In this document: piece by piece, positions 1-8,800 of the stretch | Layout: every line of letters begins with the position of its first letter | Numbering within the stretch: the stretch's first letter is position 1 | The notes under the pieces: model-generated | Seen by the model: the letters and a program-made list of their open reading frames with translations, nothing else | The model's database searches: none | What the model was told of the DNA's origin: nothing | Translations under genes and position numbers: made by a program | Assembly: GCF_900016645.1 (NCBI RefSeq) | Contig: NZ_CDGJ01000066.1 | DNA length: 64,000 nucleotides | Direction: 5' to 3' (one strand) | DNA from: Acididesulfobacillus acetoxydans | Lineage (GTDB): Bacteria; Bacillota; Desulfitobacteriia; Desulfitobacteriales; Desulfitobacteriaceae

Positions 1-873
1 TGTGTGGTTATGTGTATTCTCTTCATCTTCGTCGACTTAGGCCAGCCGATGCGGATCATGAACGTCATCCTGCACCCGACGCCGCACTCCATGATGTTTT
101 GGGATATGTGCGTCTTATTCGGGTATCTTCTGCTGAACTTCATCATCGGTTGGACGAGTTTAGGCGCGGAGCGCAAGGGTTTTCCCCATCCGCACTGGGT
201 TAAGGTTCTGGCCTATATAGCTATCCCCTGGGCGGTCTCGATTCACACGGTCACCGCTTTCCTCTATTCCGGCTTGCCCGCGCGTTCCTTCTGGCTGAGC
301 GCGATCATGGCGGCCCGTTTCCTGGCCTCAGCCTTTGCCGCAGGCCCGGCCCTCTTAGTGATTTTTCTGCTGATTCTGCGCAAAGTCTCCAGCTTTAAAG
401 TGGGGAAGGAAGCTCTGCAAGCCCTGGCTAAGATTGTCGCTTATGCCATGATTGCGAATGTCTTCTTCTTCCTGCTGGAAGTGTTCACCGCTTTCTACAG
501 CCGTATCCCTGAGGACATGGCCGCATTTCAATACCTCTTCTGGGGACTGGACGGAAAACACAGCTTAGTTCCTTTCATGTGGAGTGCGGCGGTCCTGGCC
601 CTGCTGGGCATCGCTTTGCTGGTAATTCCGCGCACCCGGAAGAATGAAGTGATCTTGCCCTTTGCCATGGCGGCTGTCTACCTTGCCGCCTGGATCGATA
701 AAGGTGTGAATCTCATTCTGGCAGGTTTTGTGCCCAATCCTTTCGGGCAAGTGATACAATACGCTCCCACTGCTACCGAGATCATGATCGTAATCGGTGT
801 TTATGCCATCGGTCTCTTGATCTTGACTGTCCTCTACAAAGTGGTGCTGGGGGTTCGGGAAGAGCGAGCTTAG
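1..873 (+). CDS. dsrP: DsrP/NrfD-family integral membrane subunit (5' end outside window)
   Basis: The frame is open from the first base, so the N-terminus lies outside the window; about 290 residues remain. They form a highly hydrophobic protein with around eight predicted membrane helices and short charged loops, in the style of the NrfD/PsrC family. DsrP is the quinone-interacting membrane subunit of the DsrMKJOP complex, which links menaquinol to the DsrC trisulfide produced by sulfite reductase. The assignment rests on the fold type plus the next two genes (DsrC and a DsrN-like amidase). Many Gram-positive sulfate reducers are reported to have only DsrMK, so an NrfD protein here is notable. 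It could instead be the NrfD subunit of another molybdopterin or heme complex; the genes just upstream would decide. Confidence 0.7.
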   Translation, partial: CVVMCILFIFVDLGQPMRIMNVILHPTPHSMMFWDMCVLFGYLLLNFIIGWTSLGAERKGFPHPHWVKVLAYIAIPWAVSIHTVTAFLYSGLPARSFWLSAIMAARFLASAFAAGPALLVIFLLILRKVSSFKVGKEALQALAKIVAYAMIANVFFFLLEVFTAFYSRIPEDMAAFQYLFWGLDGKHSLVPFMWSAAVLALLGIALLVIPRTRKNEVILPFAMAAVYLAAWIDKGVNLILAGFVPNPFGQVIQYAPTATEIMIVIGVYAIGLLILTVLYKVVLGVREERA

Positions 874-1072
874 CGGGGGAGAGCGGGCACTTATCCGGGG
901 CTTGCCGCTTTGGCTGGCTGGTGCGGATGGCCGCTGAAAAGGATGCAACGGTGAAAGCGAGCGACCATGAAGGGGGGTGATTCGCAGGACGCAAGCAGGC
1001 TTCTGACTAAACTTTTGCCTTGATTCTCTGGAATTAGGCGCTGAATTTATTAAGCTCAAAGGAGGAAGAAAA

Positions 1073-1387
1073 ATGGCGGAAATAGTTGTAGGAGACAGGC
1101 ACATTCCCTTGGACGAAGACGGCTTTCTGGAAGACGCGTCCATGTGGGACGAAGAGGTGGCCAACTTCCTGGCCAAGACGGAGGAGGTCGAGCTCACAGA
1201 GGAGCATTGGGAGATCATCAAATATCTGCGCAAGTATTTCGATGATTTCAATGTCGCGCCTCCGGTGCGGAGGATGGTGAAGGATGTTCACCGCGACCTG
1301 CAAACGATTTATGCCCTGTTCCCCAGCGGCCCAGGAAAGGGAGCTTGCAAAATCGCAGGGCTGCCGAAACCGACCGGATGTGTTTGA
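1073..1387 (+). CDS. dsrC: DsrC/TusE-family sulfur carrier protein
   Basis: This 104-residue protein carries the two conserved C-terminal cysteines of true DsrC: Cys103 is penultimate (ending GCV) and Cys92 lies 11 residues before it. In dissimilatory sulfite reduction the two cysteines carry the sulfur from DsrAB as a trisulfide, which the DsrMK(JOP) membrane complex reduces. TusE relatives used in tRNA thiolation lack Cys92, so both cysteines here favour a respiratory DsrC. A clear GGAGGA ribosome site (1061-1066) precedes the ATG. The gene lies 199 bases after dsrP and is followed by a strong hairpin, so it may be expressed as a short, abundant transcript. Confidence 0.93.
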   Translation: MAEIVVGDRHIPLDEDGFLEDASMWDEEVANFLAKTEEVELTEEHWEIIKYLRKYFDDFNVAPPVRRMVKDVHRDLQTIYALFPSGPGKGACKIAGLPKPTGCV

Positions 1388-1431
1388 TGTATCGCCCGGT
1401 GCGCCTGATTGACCGGATGTAGGCTGGGAGG

Positions 1432-1466
1432 GAGCAAGGAAGCGCCCTGAGGGCGCTTCCTTGCTC
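1432..1466 (+). terminator. Perfect 16-bp hairpin after dsrC
   Basis: The arms 1432-1447 and 1451-1466 are exact reverse complements separated by three bases. There is no T-tract, so this may be a transcript-stabilising or partial terminator hairpin rather than a strict intrinsic terminator. It separates dsrC from the amidase gene. Confidence 0.6.
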
Positions 1467-1505
1467 AAGAGCTTGAGCAAAGCGCAGAGTCAAGGAGGGA
1501 GCCGG

Positions 1506-3131
1506 ATGTCGACAGCGACGAGAAGAGAGCTTGGCAAGGCGGAGGCTGATTGCCCGGGTATCATGACGACCCCCTCGGGGTGTAAAGCGCCGCTCCCCCC
1601 CAGCGAAGCGGGCACCTCGGGCCCTGACGCAGCTGCACGTCCGGGTTTGGGCATACCCCGCTTGCTGGTCGGTGCTCTGCAAGGCCGGAGCGGCAAGACG
1701 ACCGTTACCCTGGGCCTATTGCGCGCCTGGCAGCGTCGCGGTTTGGTTGTGCAGCCCTTCAAGAAAGGCCCGGATTTTATTGACCCGGGTTGGCACACGG
1801 CTGCCGCCGGCCGTCAATGTCGGAACCTGGACAGTTTCCTGATGAGCGCGGAGAGTATCGTCAATTCCCTGGTGAGAAATTCCGCAGGGGCGGACCTGTG
1901 CGTCATTGAAGGGGCGATGGGGCTCTTTGACGGGCTCGATCTCAGAGGGAGCAGCTCCAGTGCCGAGATTGCCAAGATTACCGCGAGCCCCGTTATATTG
2001 GTGGTGGACTCGACCCGCATGACGCGGAGCGCCGCGGCCTTGGTGCTGGGGTGCCAGCACTTTGACAGCGAGATTCGGATAGCCGGGGTAATTCTGAATA
2101 GAGTAGCCAGAGCGCGACAGGAAAAGGTTATGCGGGAAGCGATAGAAACGTACTGCTCAATTCCCGTGTTGGGGGCGTTGCCGAAGGATGAACGGTTGAC
2201 CGTTCCCGACCGCCACCTGGGTTTGATTACTTGCCAAGAGAGCGGCGGGCCGGAGCAAGTGTTGGACAGGCTGGCGGACGCGGTTGCCGCGAATGTCGAT
2301 TTGGCAGGGGTGCTTGCCCTGGCGGGTTCGGATGGAAGAGAAAGGACTTGCAGACGGGATCTTTCCGTAGAAGTGCACCCGAAGGCCGAAACGGCGCCTG
2401 GCTGGGGAGCGGTTGAGGCGGCGGCAAAGAAGGGCCCCGCGGCCGCAGTGGTGACCCTTGGCATAGTTCGCGACCAAGCGTTCAGTTTCTATTATCCGGA
2501 GAATCTTGAGGCGCTCAGCAGCATGGGAGCGCGTTTGGTCCCCGTTAACAGCCTGACGGATGCCGAGTTGCCGGATATCCTGGACGGGCTGTATATCGGC
2601 GGGGGGTTCCCCGAGGTTTTCGCCGCCGAGCTGGAGCGCAATGTTTCCTTGCGCTCGGCTATTCGCAAGGCTGCAGCGACCATGCCTATCTATGCCGAGT
2701 GCGGGGGGCTCATGTATCTGGGCCGGAGTGTTGTGACCGCAAGCGGCAGATATGAAATGGCGGGTGTCTTACCGGTGGACACTGTCATGGAGGGCAAACC
2801 CCAAGGACATGGCTATACAGTGATGAAGGTTTCCCCTGGCTGCCCCTGGTTTGAAGAAGGAGAGTTGCTGCGGGGGCATGAGTTTCATAATTCCCGTATT
2901 GTCAATTTGCCTCGTGAGTGCCGCTGGGGTTTAAAAGTGGAACGGGGACACGGCATAGACGGTGAGCGTGACGGATTGATGAGGGGTAGGGTCTTCGCGG
3001 CTTACAACCATATTCACGCTCTGGACAATCCCTCATGGGCCGAGAGTTTTGTGCGCCTGGCCCAAGAGTATCGCAGGGAGAATCGGGCAGGTCTGAAGGC
3101 CGGGAAAGTGGAATCGGTTTGCGCATCTTGA
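1506..3131 (+). CDS. CbiA/DsrN-type amidase (cobyrinate a,c-diamide synthase family)
   Basis: This 541-residue protein of the CbiA family begins with about 45 poorly conserved residues, then a dethiobiotin-synthetase-like ATP domain with a P-loop (GRSGKTT) and a KKGPDFIDP motif. The C-terminal half is a class I glutamine amidotransferase domain with nucleophile motif YAECGG. CbiA amidates cobyrinate in anaerobic cobalamin synthesis; the homolog DsrN is placed next to dsr genes and is thought to amidate siroheme for sulfite reductase. Position directly after dsrC favours the DsrN role, but both substrates stay possible because nrdJ in this genome also needs cobalamin. The start at 1506 is chosen because an AAGGAGG site (1492-1498) lies just upstream; an earlier TTG would fall inside the hairpin. 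Confidence 0.85.
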   Translation: MSTATRRELGKAEADCPGIMTTPSGCKAPLPPSEAGTSGPDAAARPGLGIPRLLVGALQGRSGKTTVTLGLLRAWQRRGLVVQPFKKGPDFIDPGWHTAAAGRQCRNLDSFLMSAESIVNSLVRNSAGADLCVIEGAMGLFDGLDLRGSSSSAEIAKITASPVILVVDSTRMTRSAAALVLGCQHFDSEIRIAGVILNRVARARQEKVMREAIETYCSIPVLGALPKDERLTVPDRHLGLITCQESGGPEQVLDRLADAVAANVDLAGVLALAGSDGRERTCRRDLSVEVHPKAETAPGWGAVEAAAKKGPAAAVVTLGIVRDQAFSFYYPENLEALSSMGARLVPVNSLTDAELPDILDGLYIGGGFPEVFAAELERNVSLRSAIRKAAATMPIYAECGGLMYLGRSVVTASGRYEMAGVLPVDTVMEGKPQGHGYTVMKVSPGCPWFEEGELLRGHEFHNSRIVNLPRECRWGLKVERGHGIDGERDGLMRGRVFAAYNHIHALDNPSWAESFVRLAQEYRRENRAGLKAGKVESVCAS

Positions 3132-3143
3132 AGATCGCCTGTT

Positions 3144-3177
3144 TATAACTTTTATTCGTGGTATAATAACTGTTATA
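3144..3177 (+). promoter_or_regulatory. Candidate promoter/operator before the LysR gene
   Basis: TATAAT lies at 3162-3167, and the AT-rich segment has dyads: TATAAC (3144-3149) pairs with GTTATA (3172-3177), and ATAAC-T-GTTAT forms an 11-bp palindrome at 3166-3176. No convincing -35 element is visible. The dyads could be an autoregulatory LysR site. Confidence 0.4.
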
Positions 3178-3287
3178 GAGTGTCCGCCGCGGTGGCCCGG
3201 TGCTTCGGGAAACGGCGGAAAGGCGTGGATGCGGGCGTGCTCTGGCGTCTGCATTTGTTTGCGTCCAGTTAAAAGGAGGCTTTCCGG

Positions 3288-4244
3288 ATGTGTGAGCAGC
3301 AGTTTCTCGTCTTCAAAACAGTGGCCGAGAGCAAGAACATTACGCTGGCGGCTAAGAAGTTGCATATGAGTCAGCCGAGCATCAGCCTGCAAATTCAGAA
3401 TTTGGAAGATCATTATGGGGCGCGGCTTTTGGACCGTACCAACAAAGGAGTCACGTTAACCCGGGCCGGACACGTCTTCTACGACAATGTCTGCAAGATC
3501 CTGGACATGCTGCATGAAGCACGTGAGCAGGTCAACGCCTTAGGTGAAGACAAACGCAGCGAGGTTTATCTGGGAGCGACTCTGACGATCGGTGAATATG
3601 TGCTGCCCCATCTTTTGGCATATTTGTACCGGGTGCGTCCCGACATCGACTTCAAGGTAAAAATAGCCAATACAGAAGTGATTAGCCAGGACGTATTGGA
3701 AAAGAATATTCACATCGGGTTTATTGAGGGTCCGATCCCTCCCAACAGGGACCTGAAAGTTGAAAGTTTCTGGCAGGATGAACTGGTGGTTGTGGTTCCG
3801 TATCACCACCCCTGGGCGCAACGTGATTCCATTAGCCTGGCGGAACTGCCGCAGGAGCGCATGATCGTCAGGGAGGTAGGCTCCGGAACACGCAAGGTCA
3901 TGGAACTGGCACTTGAGGAACAGGGGTTTGACCCGAGCCTGCTCAACATCACGATGGAGTTGGGCAGTACTCAGGCCATTAAGCAAGTTGTCTCCGCCGG
4001 TCTGGGCATGACGGTTCTCTCCGCCCTCACCGTACGGCGGGAATGCGACCAAAGGGTATTTAAGGCTTTGCGCATCCAGGATGCTCCGGTTTATCGGCCC
4101 TTAAATATTCTGACGCACGCCCAAACGGCGCAGACGAAAGATGAGCGTTACCTAATCGACCTGGTGCACAATAGGAAGCTGCTGTCTGAGGTGATCAGCA
4201 TGGACTACTGTGCTATGGATAGCTTCGGGGTGGTTTCAGGTTAG
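3288..4244 (+). CDS. LysR-family transcriptional regulator
   Basis: This 318-residue protein has an N-terminal winged helix-turn-helix (about residues 1-60, with SQPSISLQI as recognition-helix core) and a type 2 periplasmic-binding-like effector domain (about 90-300). The layout and the LTRAG segment after the HTH match CysB/CysL/YwfM-like regulators. An AAAAGGAGG site lies 8-9 bases before the ATG. It follows the CbiA/DsrN-type gene in the same direction but has its own AT-rich upstream region. The target is unknown; sulfur or nitrogen metabolism would fit the neighbours. Three extra cysteines (CxQQ near the start and a C-terminal YCAMDS) are visible but no sensing role can be claimed. Confidence 0.9.
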   Translation: MCEQQFLVFKTVAESKNITLAAKKLHMSQPSISLQIQNLEDHYGARLLDRTNKGVTLTRAGHVFYDNVCKILDMLHEAREQVNALGEDKRSEVYLGATLTIGEYVLPHLLAYLYRVRPDIDFKVKIANTEVISQDVLEKNIHIGFIEGPIPPNRDLKVESFWQDELVVVVPYHHPWAQRDSISLAELPQERMIVREVGSGTRKVMELALEEQGFDPSLLNITMELGSTQAIKQVVSAGLGMTVLSALTVRRECDQRVFKALRIQDAPVYRPLNILTHAQTAQTKDERYLIDLVHNRKLLSEVISMDYCAMDSFGVVSG

Positions 4245-4278
4245 GCGAGCATTAAAAAAACGGATCGGGTGGTAAGGG

Positions 4279-5133
4279 GTGCAGGATCTGGAGGTAGCTT
4301 TGGTGCAATTCCGGGCTGAAGCGGAGCGGACTCAGAAGAATCTGGAACGCATTCTCAGGCTGGCGGAAGAAGGGGCCGGGCATGGGGCCAAGATGATCTG
4401 CTATCCGGAGATGGCGCTTCAGGGGTACGCACCTGAGACGGCGCAAGCATACGCGGAAAAGCTAGAAGGGGACAAAGTCCGCCTGATCTCAGAGCAGGCC
4501 GTCAAATTGGGGGTGACTCTGCTGGTAGGCATGGCGGAGAAGGCGGAGGGCGTAGAGAAGCCCTATCTCTCGCAGTTAATCGCTTTCCCGGACGGCAGAG
4601 TCGGGGTATATCGCAAGACGCACTTGGGGCGGCTGGAACGCATGTATTTTACCGCCGGGAATGAACTGCCGGTATTTGAAGGAGAAGGGGTACGCTTTGC
4701 CGTAGGGATTTGTTGGGATTGGCATTTCCCGGAAGTCGCGGCGATTTATTCACTCAAGGGAGCGGAAGTTCTCTTTGCACCCCATGCTTCCCCTGTCGTG
4801 TCCGGTGATCGCAAATCGATCTGGTTGCGCTACTTGGGTGCCAGGGCCTATGATAATTCGGTTTACCTGGCGGCGTGCAACCTAAAGGGGGACGATGGGA
4901 GGGGCCGAAGGTTCAGCGGGGGGGCACTGGTACTCGGCCCCAAGGGGGACGTTTGCGCTGAGGATTCAGGCCATGAGATGGGTGCGGAGATTGTCTACGC
5001 CCATCTCGGAGCCGGACGGCTCAACGCCTTGCGCAAGCATAGTCGGACTTCGATGAGAGAGAGCTTTTTTCTTGCCGATCGGCGCAAGGAACTTTACCGA
5101 GAATTAATCGAACTGGAAGTACCGGATGATTGA
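4279..5133 (+). CDS. Carbon-nitrogen hydrolase (nitrilase superfamily)
   Basis: This 284-residue cytoplasmic amidohydrolase has the complete Glu-Lys-Cys triad of the superfamily: Glu44 in YPEMALQGY, Lys113 in YRKTHLG and Cys145 in GICWDWHFPE. It hydrolyses a non-peptide C-N bond such as an amide or N-carbamoyl group; the sequence does not fix the substrate (omega-amidase, N-carbamoylputrescine amidase and general aliphatic amidase types share these motifs). It starts with GTG very close to an AAGGGG stretch, a short spacing. The gene sits 34 bases after the LysR gene, so the two may be co-transcribed. A strong terminator whose stem contains the stop codon ends the unit. Confidence 0.88.
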   Translation: MQDLEVALVQFRAEAERTQKNLERILRLAEEGAGHGAKMICYPEMALQGYAPETAQAYAEKLEGDKVRLISEQAVKLGVTLLVGMAEKAEGVEKPYLSQLIAFPDGRVGVYRKTHLGRLERMYFTAGNELPVFEGEGVRFAVGICWDWHFPEVAAIYSLKGAEVLFAPHASPVVSGDRKSIWLRYLGARAYDNSVYLAACNLKGDDGRGRRFSGGALVLGPKGDVCAEDSGHEMGAEIVYAHLGAGRLNALRKHSRTSMRESFFLADRRKELYRELIELEVPDD

Positions 5134-5162
5134 AGGCGGGCGCCGCTTTCAATCATTTTTCT
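5126..5162 (+). terminator. Intrinsic terminator after the nitrilase-family gene
   Basis: Arms 5126-5139 and 5143-5156 form a 14-bp stem with one G-T pair and a 3-base loop, followed by TTTTTCTTTT. The TGA stop of the upstream gene (5131-5133) is inside the left arm. Confidence 0.9.
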
Positions 5163-5261
5163 TTTATCCGGTAATTTTTAGTATTTCTCAGCAAGAGTGA
5201 GCGAGAGGGACAAAGGTAAAAGCAGGAGCTTAAGGACAGACGTCATCTCGCCTGGGGAAGC

Positions 5262-5311
5262 TTGACGTACTACATATAGGAAGATAGAATGAAAACCACA
5301 CTACATATGGG
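5262..5311 (+). promoter_or_regulatory. nrdR-nrdJ promoter with two NrdR boxes
   Basis: TTGACG (5262-5267) and TAGAAT (5285-5290) are separated by 17 bp, a good sigma-A promoter. Two copies of ACTACATATRGG lie at 5269-5280, inside the spacer, and 5300-5311, just after the -10. Their starts are 31 bp apart, about three helical turns, which is the usual arrangement of paired NrdR boxes. The layout predicts direct repression of the unit by NrdR. Confidence 0.85.
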
Positions 5312-5323
5312 GGTGTAACGGCG

Positions 5324-5791
5324 GTGAAATGCCCATTCTGCGCGAACGAGGATACTAGGGTCTTAGATTCGCGTCAAGTCGAGGAAGGCACCGCGGTGCG
5401 GCGACGAAGGGAATGTGACCGCTGCTCGCGGCGTTTTACGACCTACGAGAAATATGAAGACGCCCCTTTCTTGGTGGTCAAAAAAGATGGCAGCAGGGAA
5501 CCTTTCCTGCGTGCCAAGATGAGTGCGGGCATGTTACGGGCCTGTAACAAAAGGCCTATCTCGACCGAGCAGATCGAACAGGCCGCCTTCGAGATTGAAA
5601 AAAGTTTGCGTAACCAACATGAACGGGAAGTGAGAAGTTTTGAGGTAGGGGAGGCCGTCTTGGACAGGCTTTTTCACTTGGATGAGGTTGCCTACATCCG
5701 TTTCGCTTCCGTCTATCGGGAATTTAAGGATGTCCAGCGGTTTATGGAGGAGCTCGATGATTTGAGGCAGCGACGCGCCTCTCATCCTTAG
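5324..5791 (+). CDS. nrdR: Transcriptional repressor NrdR
   Basis: NrdR represses ribonucleotide reductase genes when dATP occupies its ATP-cone. The 155-residue protein begins with the zinc ribbon (CPFC at residues 3-6 and a second CxxC in CDRC) followed by the RRRRECxxC region and an ATP-cone from about residue 48 to 138. Length and order match the family. It starts with GTG, the only start that keeps the first zinc-ribbon cysteine in place. It is immediately upstream of its expected target nrdJ, and two NrdR boxes lie on its own promoter, so it is autoregulated. Confidence 0.97.
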   Translation: MKCPFCANEDTRVLDSRQVEEGTAVRRRRECDRCSRRFTTYEKYEDAPFLVVKKDGSREPFLRAKMSAGMLRACNKRPISTEQIEQAAFEIEKSLRNQHEREVRSFEVGEAVLDRLFHLDEVAYIRFASVYREFKDVQRFMEELDDLRQRRASHP

Positions 5792-5838
5792 AGCAGGAAC
5801 GACATCAGCAATAAGATTGAGAAAGTCGGGGGATTCGC

Positions 5839-8800
5839 GTGAATTTTGACGGAAACGTGCCGAAGGGCTGGTCCAAAGCCAGCTTAAGTGACAATGCCCG
5901 GGTAATTCTGGCTAAACGCTACCTTAAACAGGAGGAGGGTCGAGTCGCAGAAACGGCGGAAGACATGTTCTACCGGGTCGCCAGTGTGATTGCCGCCAGC
6001 GAGGAGAGGTTCGGCAGGGGGAAAAAGGAAATCGCGGCTCTGACTAAGGACTTCTACGATATTATGGTGAGTCTTGAATTCATGCCCAATTCTCCGACCT
6101 TAATGAATGCGGGGCGCGATCTGGGACAACTAAGCGCTTGCTTTGTGCTGCCGGTCGAAGACAGCATGGAGGAGATTTTTGACGCTATAAAGAATGCCGC
6201 CATCATCCATAAATCCGGCGGCGGCACAGGTTTCAGCTTTTCTCGTCTGCGTCCCAAGAACAGCGCGGTTCGCTCCACGGGCGGAGTGGCCTCCGGGCCG
6301 GTGTCTTTTATGAAGGTTTTTAACTCCGCGACGGAAGCGGTCAAACAAGGCGGTACCAGGCGGGGGGCCAACATGGGAATTTTGCGGGTTGACCATCCGG
6401 ACATTCTCGAATTCATCTCTGCCAAGGAAAATAACAGGGAAATCACCAACTTCAATATATCGGTGGGAATCACCGAGGCTTTCATGGCCGCGGCCGAAGC
6501 AGGCCGCGACTACGATCTTGTCGACCCCCATGTGGGTGAGCCTGTCGGCACTCTGCCGGCCCGCGCCGTCTTCGACGAGATTGTGGACCATGCCTGGCGC
6601 AACGGGGAGCCGGGGATCGTGTTTCTGGATCGCCTGAACAAAGGAAATCCGACGCCGCAGATCGGGGAGATCGAGGCGACCAATCCGTGTGTTTCCGGGG
6701 AGACGTGGGTCCTAACGAACGCGGGGCCGGCCCAGGTCAAGAATATTCTGGGCCAAGAGACTAAACTGGCACTTAACGGTTCGTATTACGGGTCTTCGCC
6801 GCAAGGGTTTTTTCCAACCGGGGTCAAACCGGTTATGCTCGTGCGGACCGACAGGGGCTATGCCCTAAGGGTTACGGCCGATCACTTAATACGGGTTGCC
6901 AAAGAAGTAACCCGTTACAGAATTGCCGCGGAGTGGAGAGAAGCCGGGAAGTTGCAGCCCGGAGATCAAATCATTCTTTCGGACAACCGGGGAATTCGCT
7001 GGCAGGGTAAGGGTTCTTACGATGAGGGCTATGTGCTTGGCCTTCTTCTCGGAGACGGGACTCTTACCGAGGCGGGGGGGATTATTTCCGTCTGGGGAGA
7101 AGGGGAAGAGGCCGGGTCCCTCATGGAAGCGGCCGAGAAGGCGGTTGTCGGCTTGCCCCAGCGTTCTGATTTCCGAGGCTTCCAGAAACCGGTTGCCGGA
7201 CGGGCAGAACATCGCCTGCGCTTGTCTTCTATAAGGGATTTGGCGGCAGAGTATGGAATCTACCCCGGTAACAAGCACATTACGTCTCGGATCGAGGAGA
7301 CAGGGTACGACTTTCACAGGGGATTTTTGCGCGGGATCTTCGATACGGATGGCACGGTAGTCGGAAATCAGGAGAAAGGTGTCTCGGTCAGATTGTGGCA
7401 GAATGACAAGGCAGTTCTTGGAACTGTACAGAGGATGCTGCACCGCTTAGGGATCTGTTGCACAGTCTACGAAAACAGGAAACCGGGAGGTGCTAAGGCA
7501 CTGCCGAACGGACAAGGAGGATACAAGAATTATGTGGTTCAACCCGGGCACGAGTTGGTGATCTCCGAAGATAATTTGGAAGTATTCTTCCAGACGGTTG
7601 GCTTTAGCCAGGTTAAAAAGCAGCAGGCGCTTTTCGAGAAGCTCACTGCCTACCGGCGCAATCTGAATCGGGAGCGATTCCTGGCTAAGGTAACGGGATG
7701 CCTACCGTTGGGAGAAGAGCCGGTCTACGATGTTCAGATTCGCGGAGTGCATGCTTTTGATGCCAATGGCATCCACGTGCATAACTGTGGTGAACAGCCC
7801 CTTCTTCCCAACGAAGCCTGCAATCTGGGTTCCATCAATCTGAAGCGGATGGTGACGGAGAAGGCCGGCAAGGTGACCGTGGACTGGGAGCGTCTGAGTT
7901 ATGTCACGCGCTTGGCTGTCCGCTTTCTTGACGACGTCATTGAGGTCAACCAATATCCGCTTCCGATCATTGAAAAAATGGTGAAAGAGAACCGCAAGGT
8001 GGGACTCGGGGTCATGGGTTTCGCCGACATGCTCATTTTGCTGCAGACCTCGTATGCATCCGACGATGCCGTCGAATATGCCGGGAAAATTATGAGCTTC
8101 ATTCAAGAGGAGGCCAGGAAGGAATCGGAGCGGCTGGCAGACGAGCGAGGGGTTTTCCCTAACTACGAGGGTTCTGTCTACGACGGGGTACGCCGCTTGC
8201 GCAACGCCACCCTGACGACGATAGCCCCCACGGGGACGATCTCCATGATCTGCGGTGTTTCCAGCGGAGTAGAGCCCCTCTTTGCTGTCGCTTATACTAA
8301 GACGGTAATGGACGGAACTCCTCTGGTCGAGGTGAATCCGATCTTTGAGCAATTTGCCAGGGAATACGGTTTTTACTCCCAGGAGATGATGCGGGGAATC
8401 GCCGAACGGGGGACCGTCCTTGGTTTGAACGAAGTTCCCGCCTGGGTCCAGGAGGTGTTTATCACCGCTCACGAGATCGCGCCGGAATGGCACATCAAGA
8501 TCCAGGCGGCCTTTCAAAATTACACGGACAATGCCGTATCCAAAACCATCAATTTCCGGCGGGCGGCGACCCGTGCGGATATCGCCGGGGCTTACCGCCT
8601 GGCTTACGCTTTGAATTGCAAGGGTCTTACTGTCTACCGCGACGGCAGCCGGGAAGAGCAGGTTCTGTCAGCCGGTGCAAAACCGAGTGCCGGTTCCGAA
8701 GCGGGACACGGACAGACGGGGGTTACAGGCTCACAGGCCCGGGCGGGCGTCACCGGCGAACCGGCCTCGGCTGCTCCGCCTAAGGTTCCCTTCGTTCCGG

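Noticed and set aside
565..1251. Leftward frame across dsrP and dsrC
   Set aside because: It runs antisense to two well-supported genes and has arginine/serine-rich noise composition.
3144..3177. Intrinsic terminator after the CbiA/DsrN-type gene
   Set aside because: The dyads are AT-rich, lack a GC stem and contain a good -10 element, so a regulatory role is more likely.
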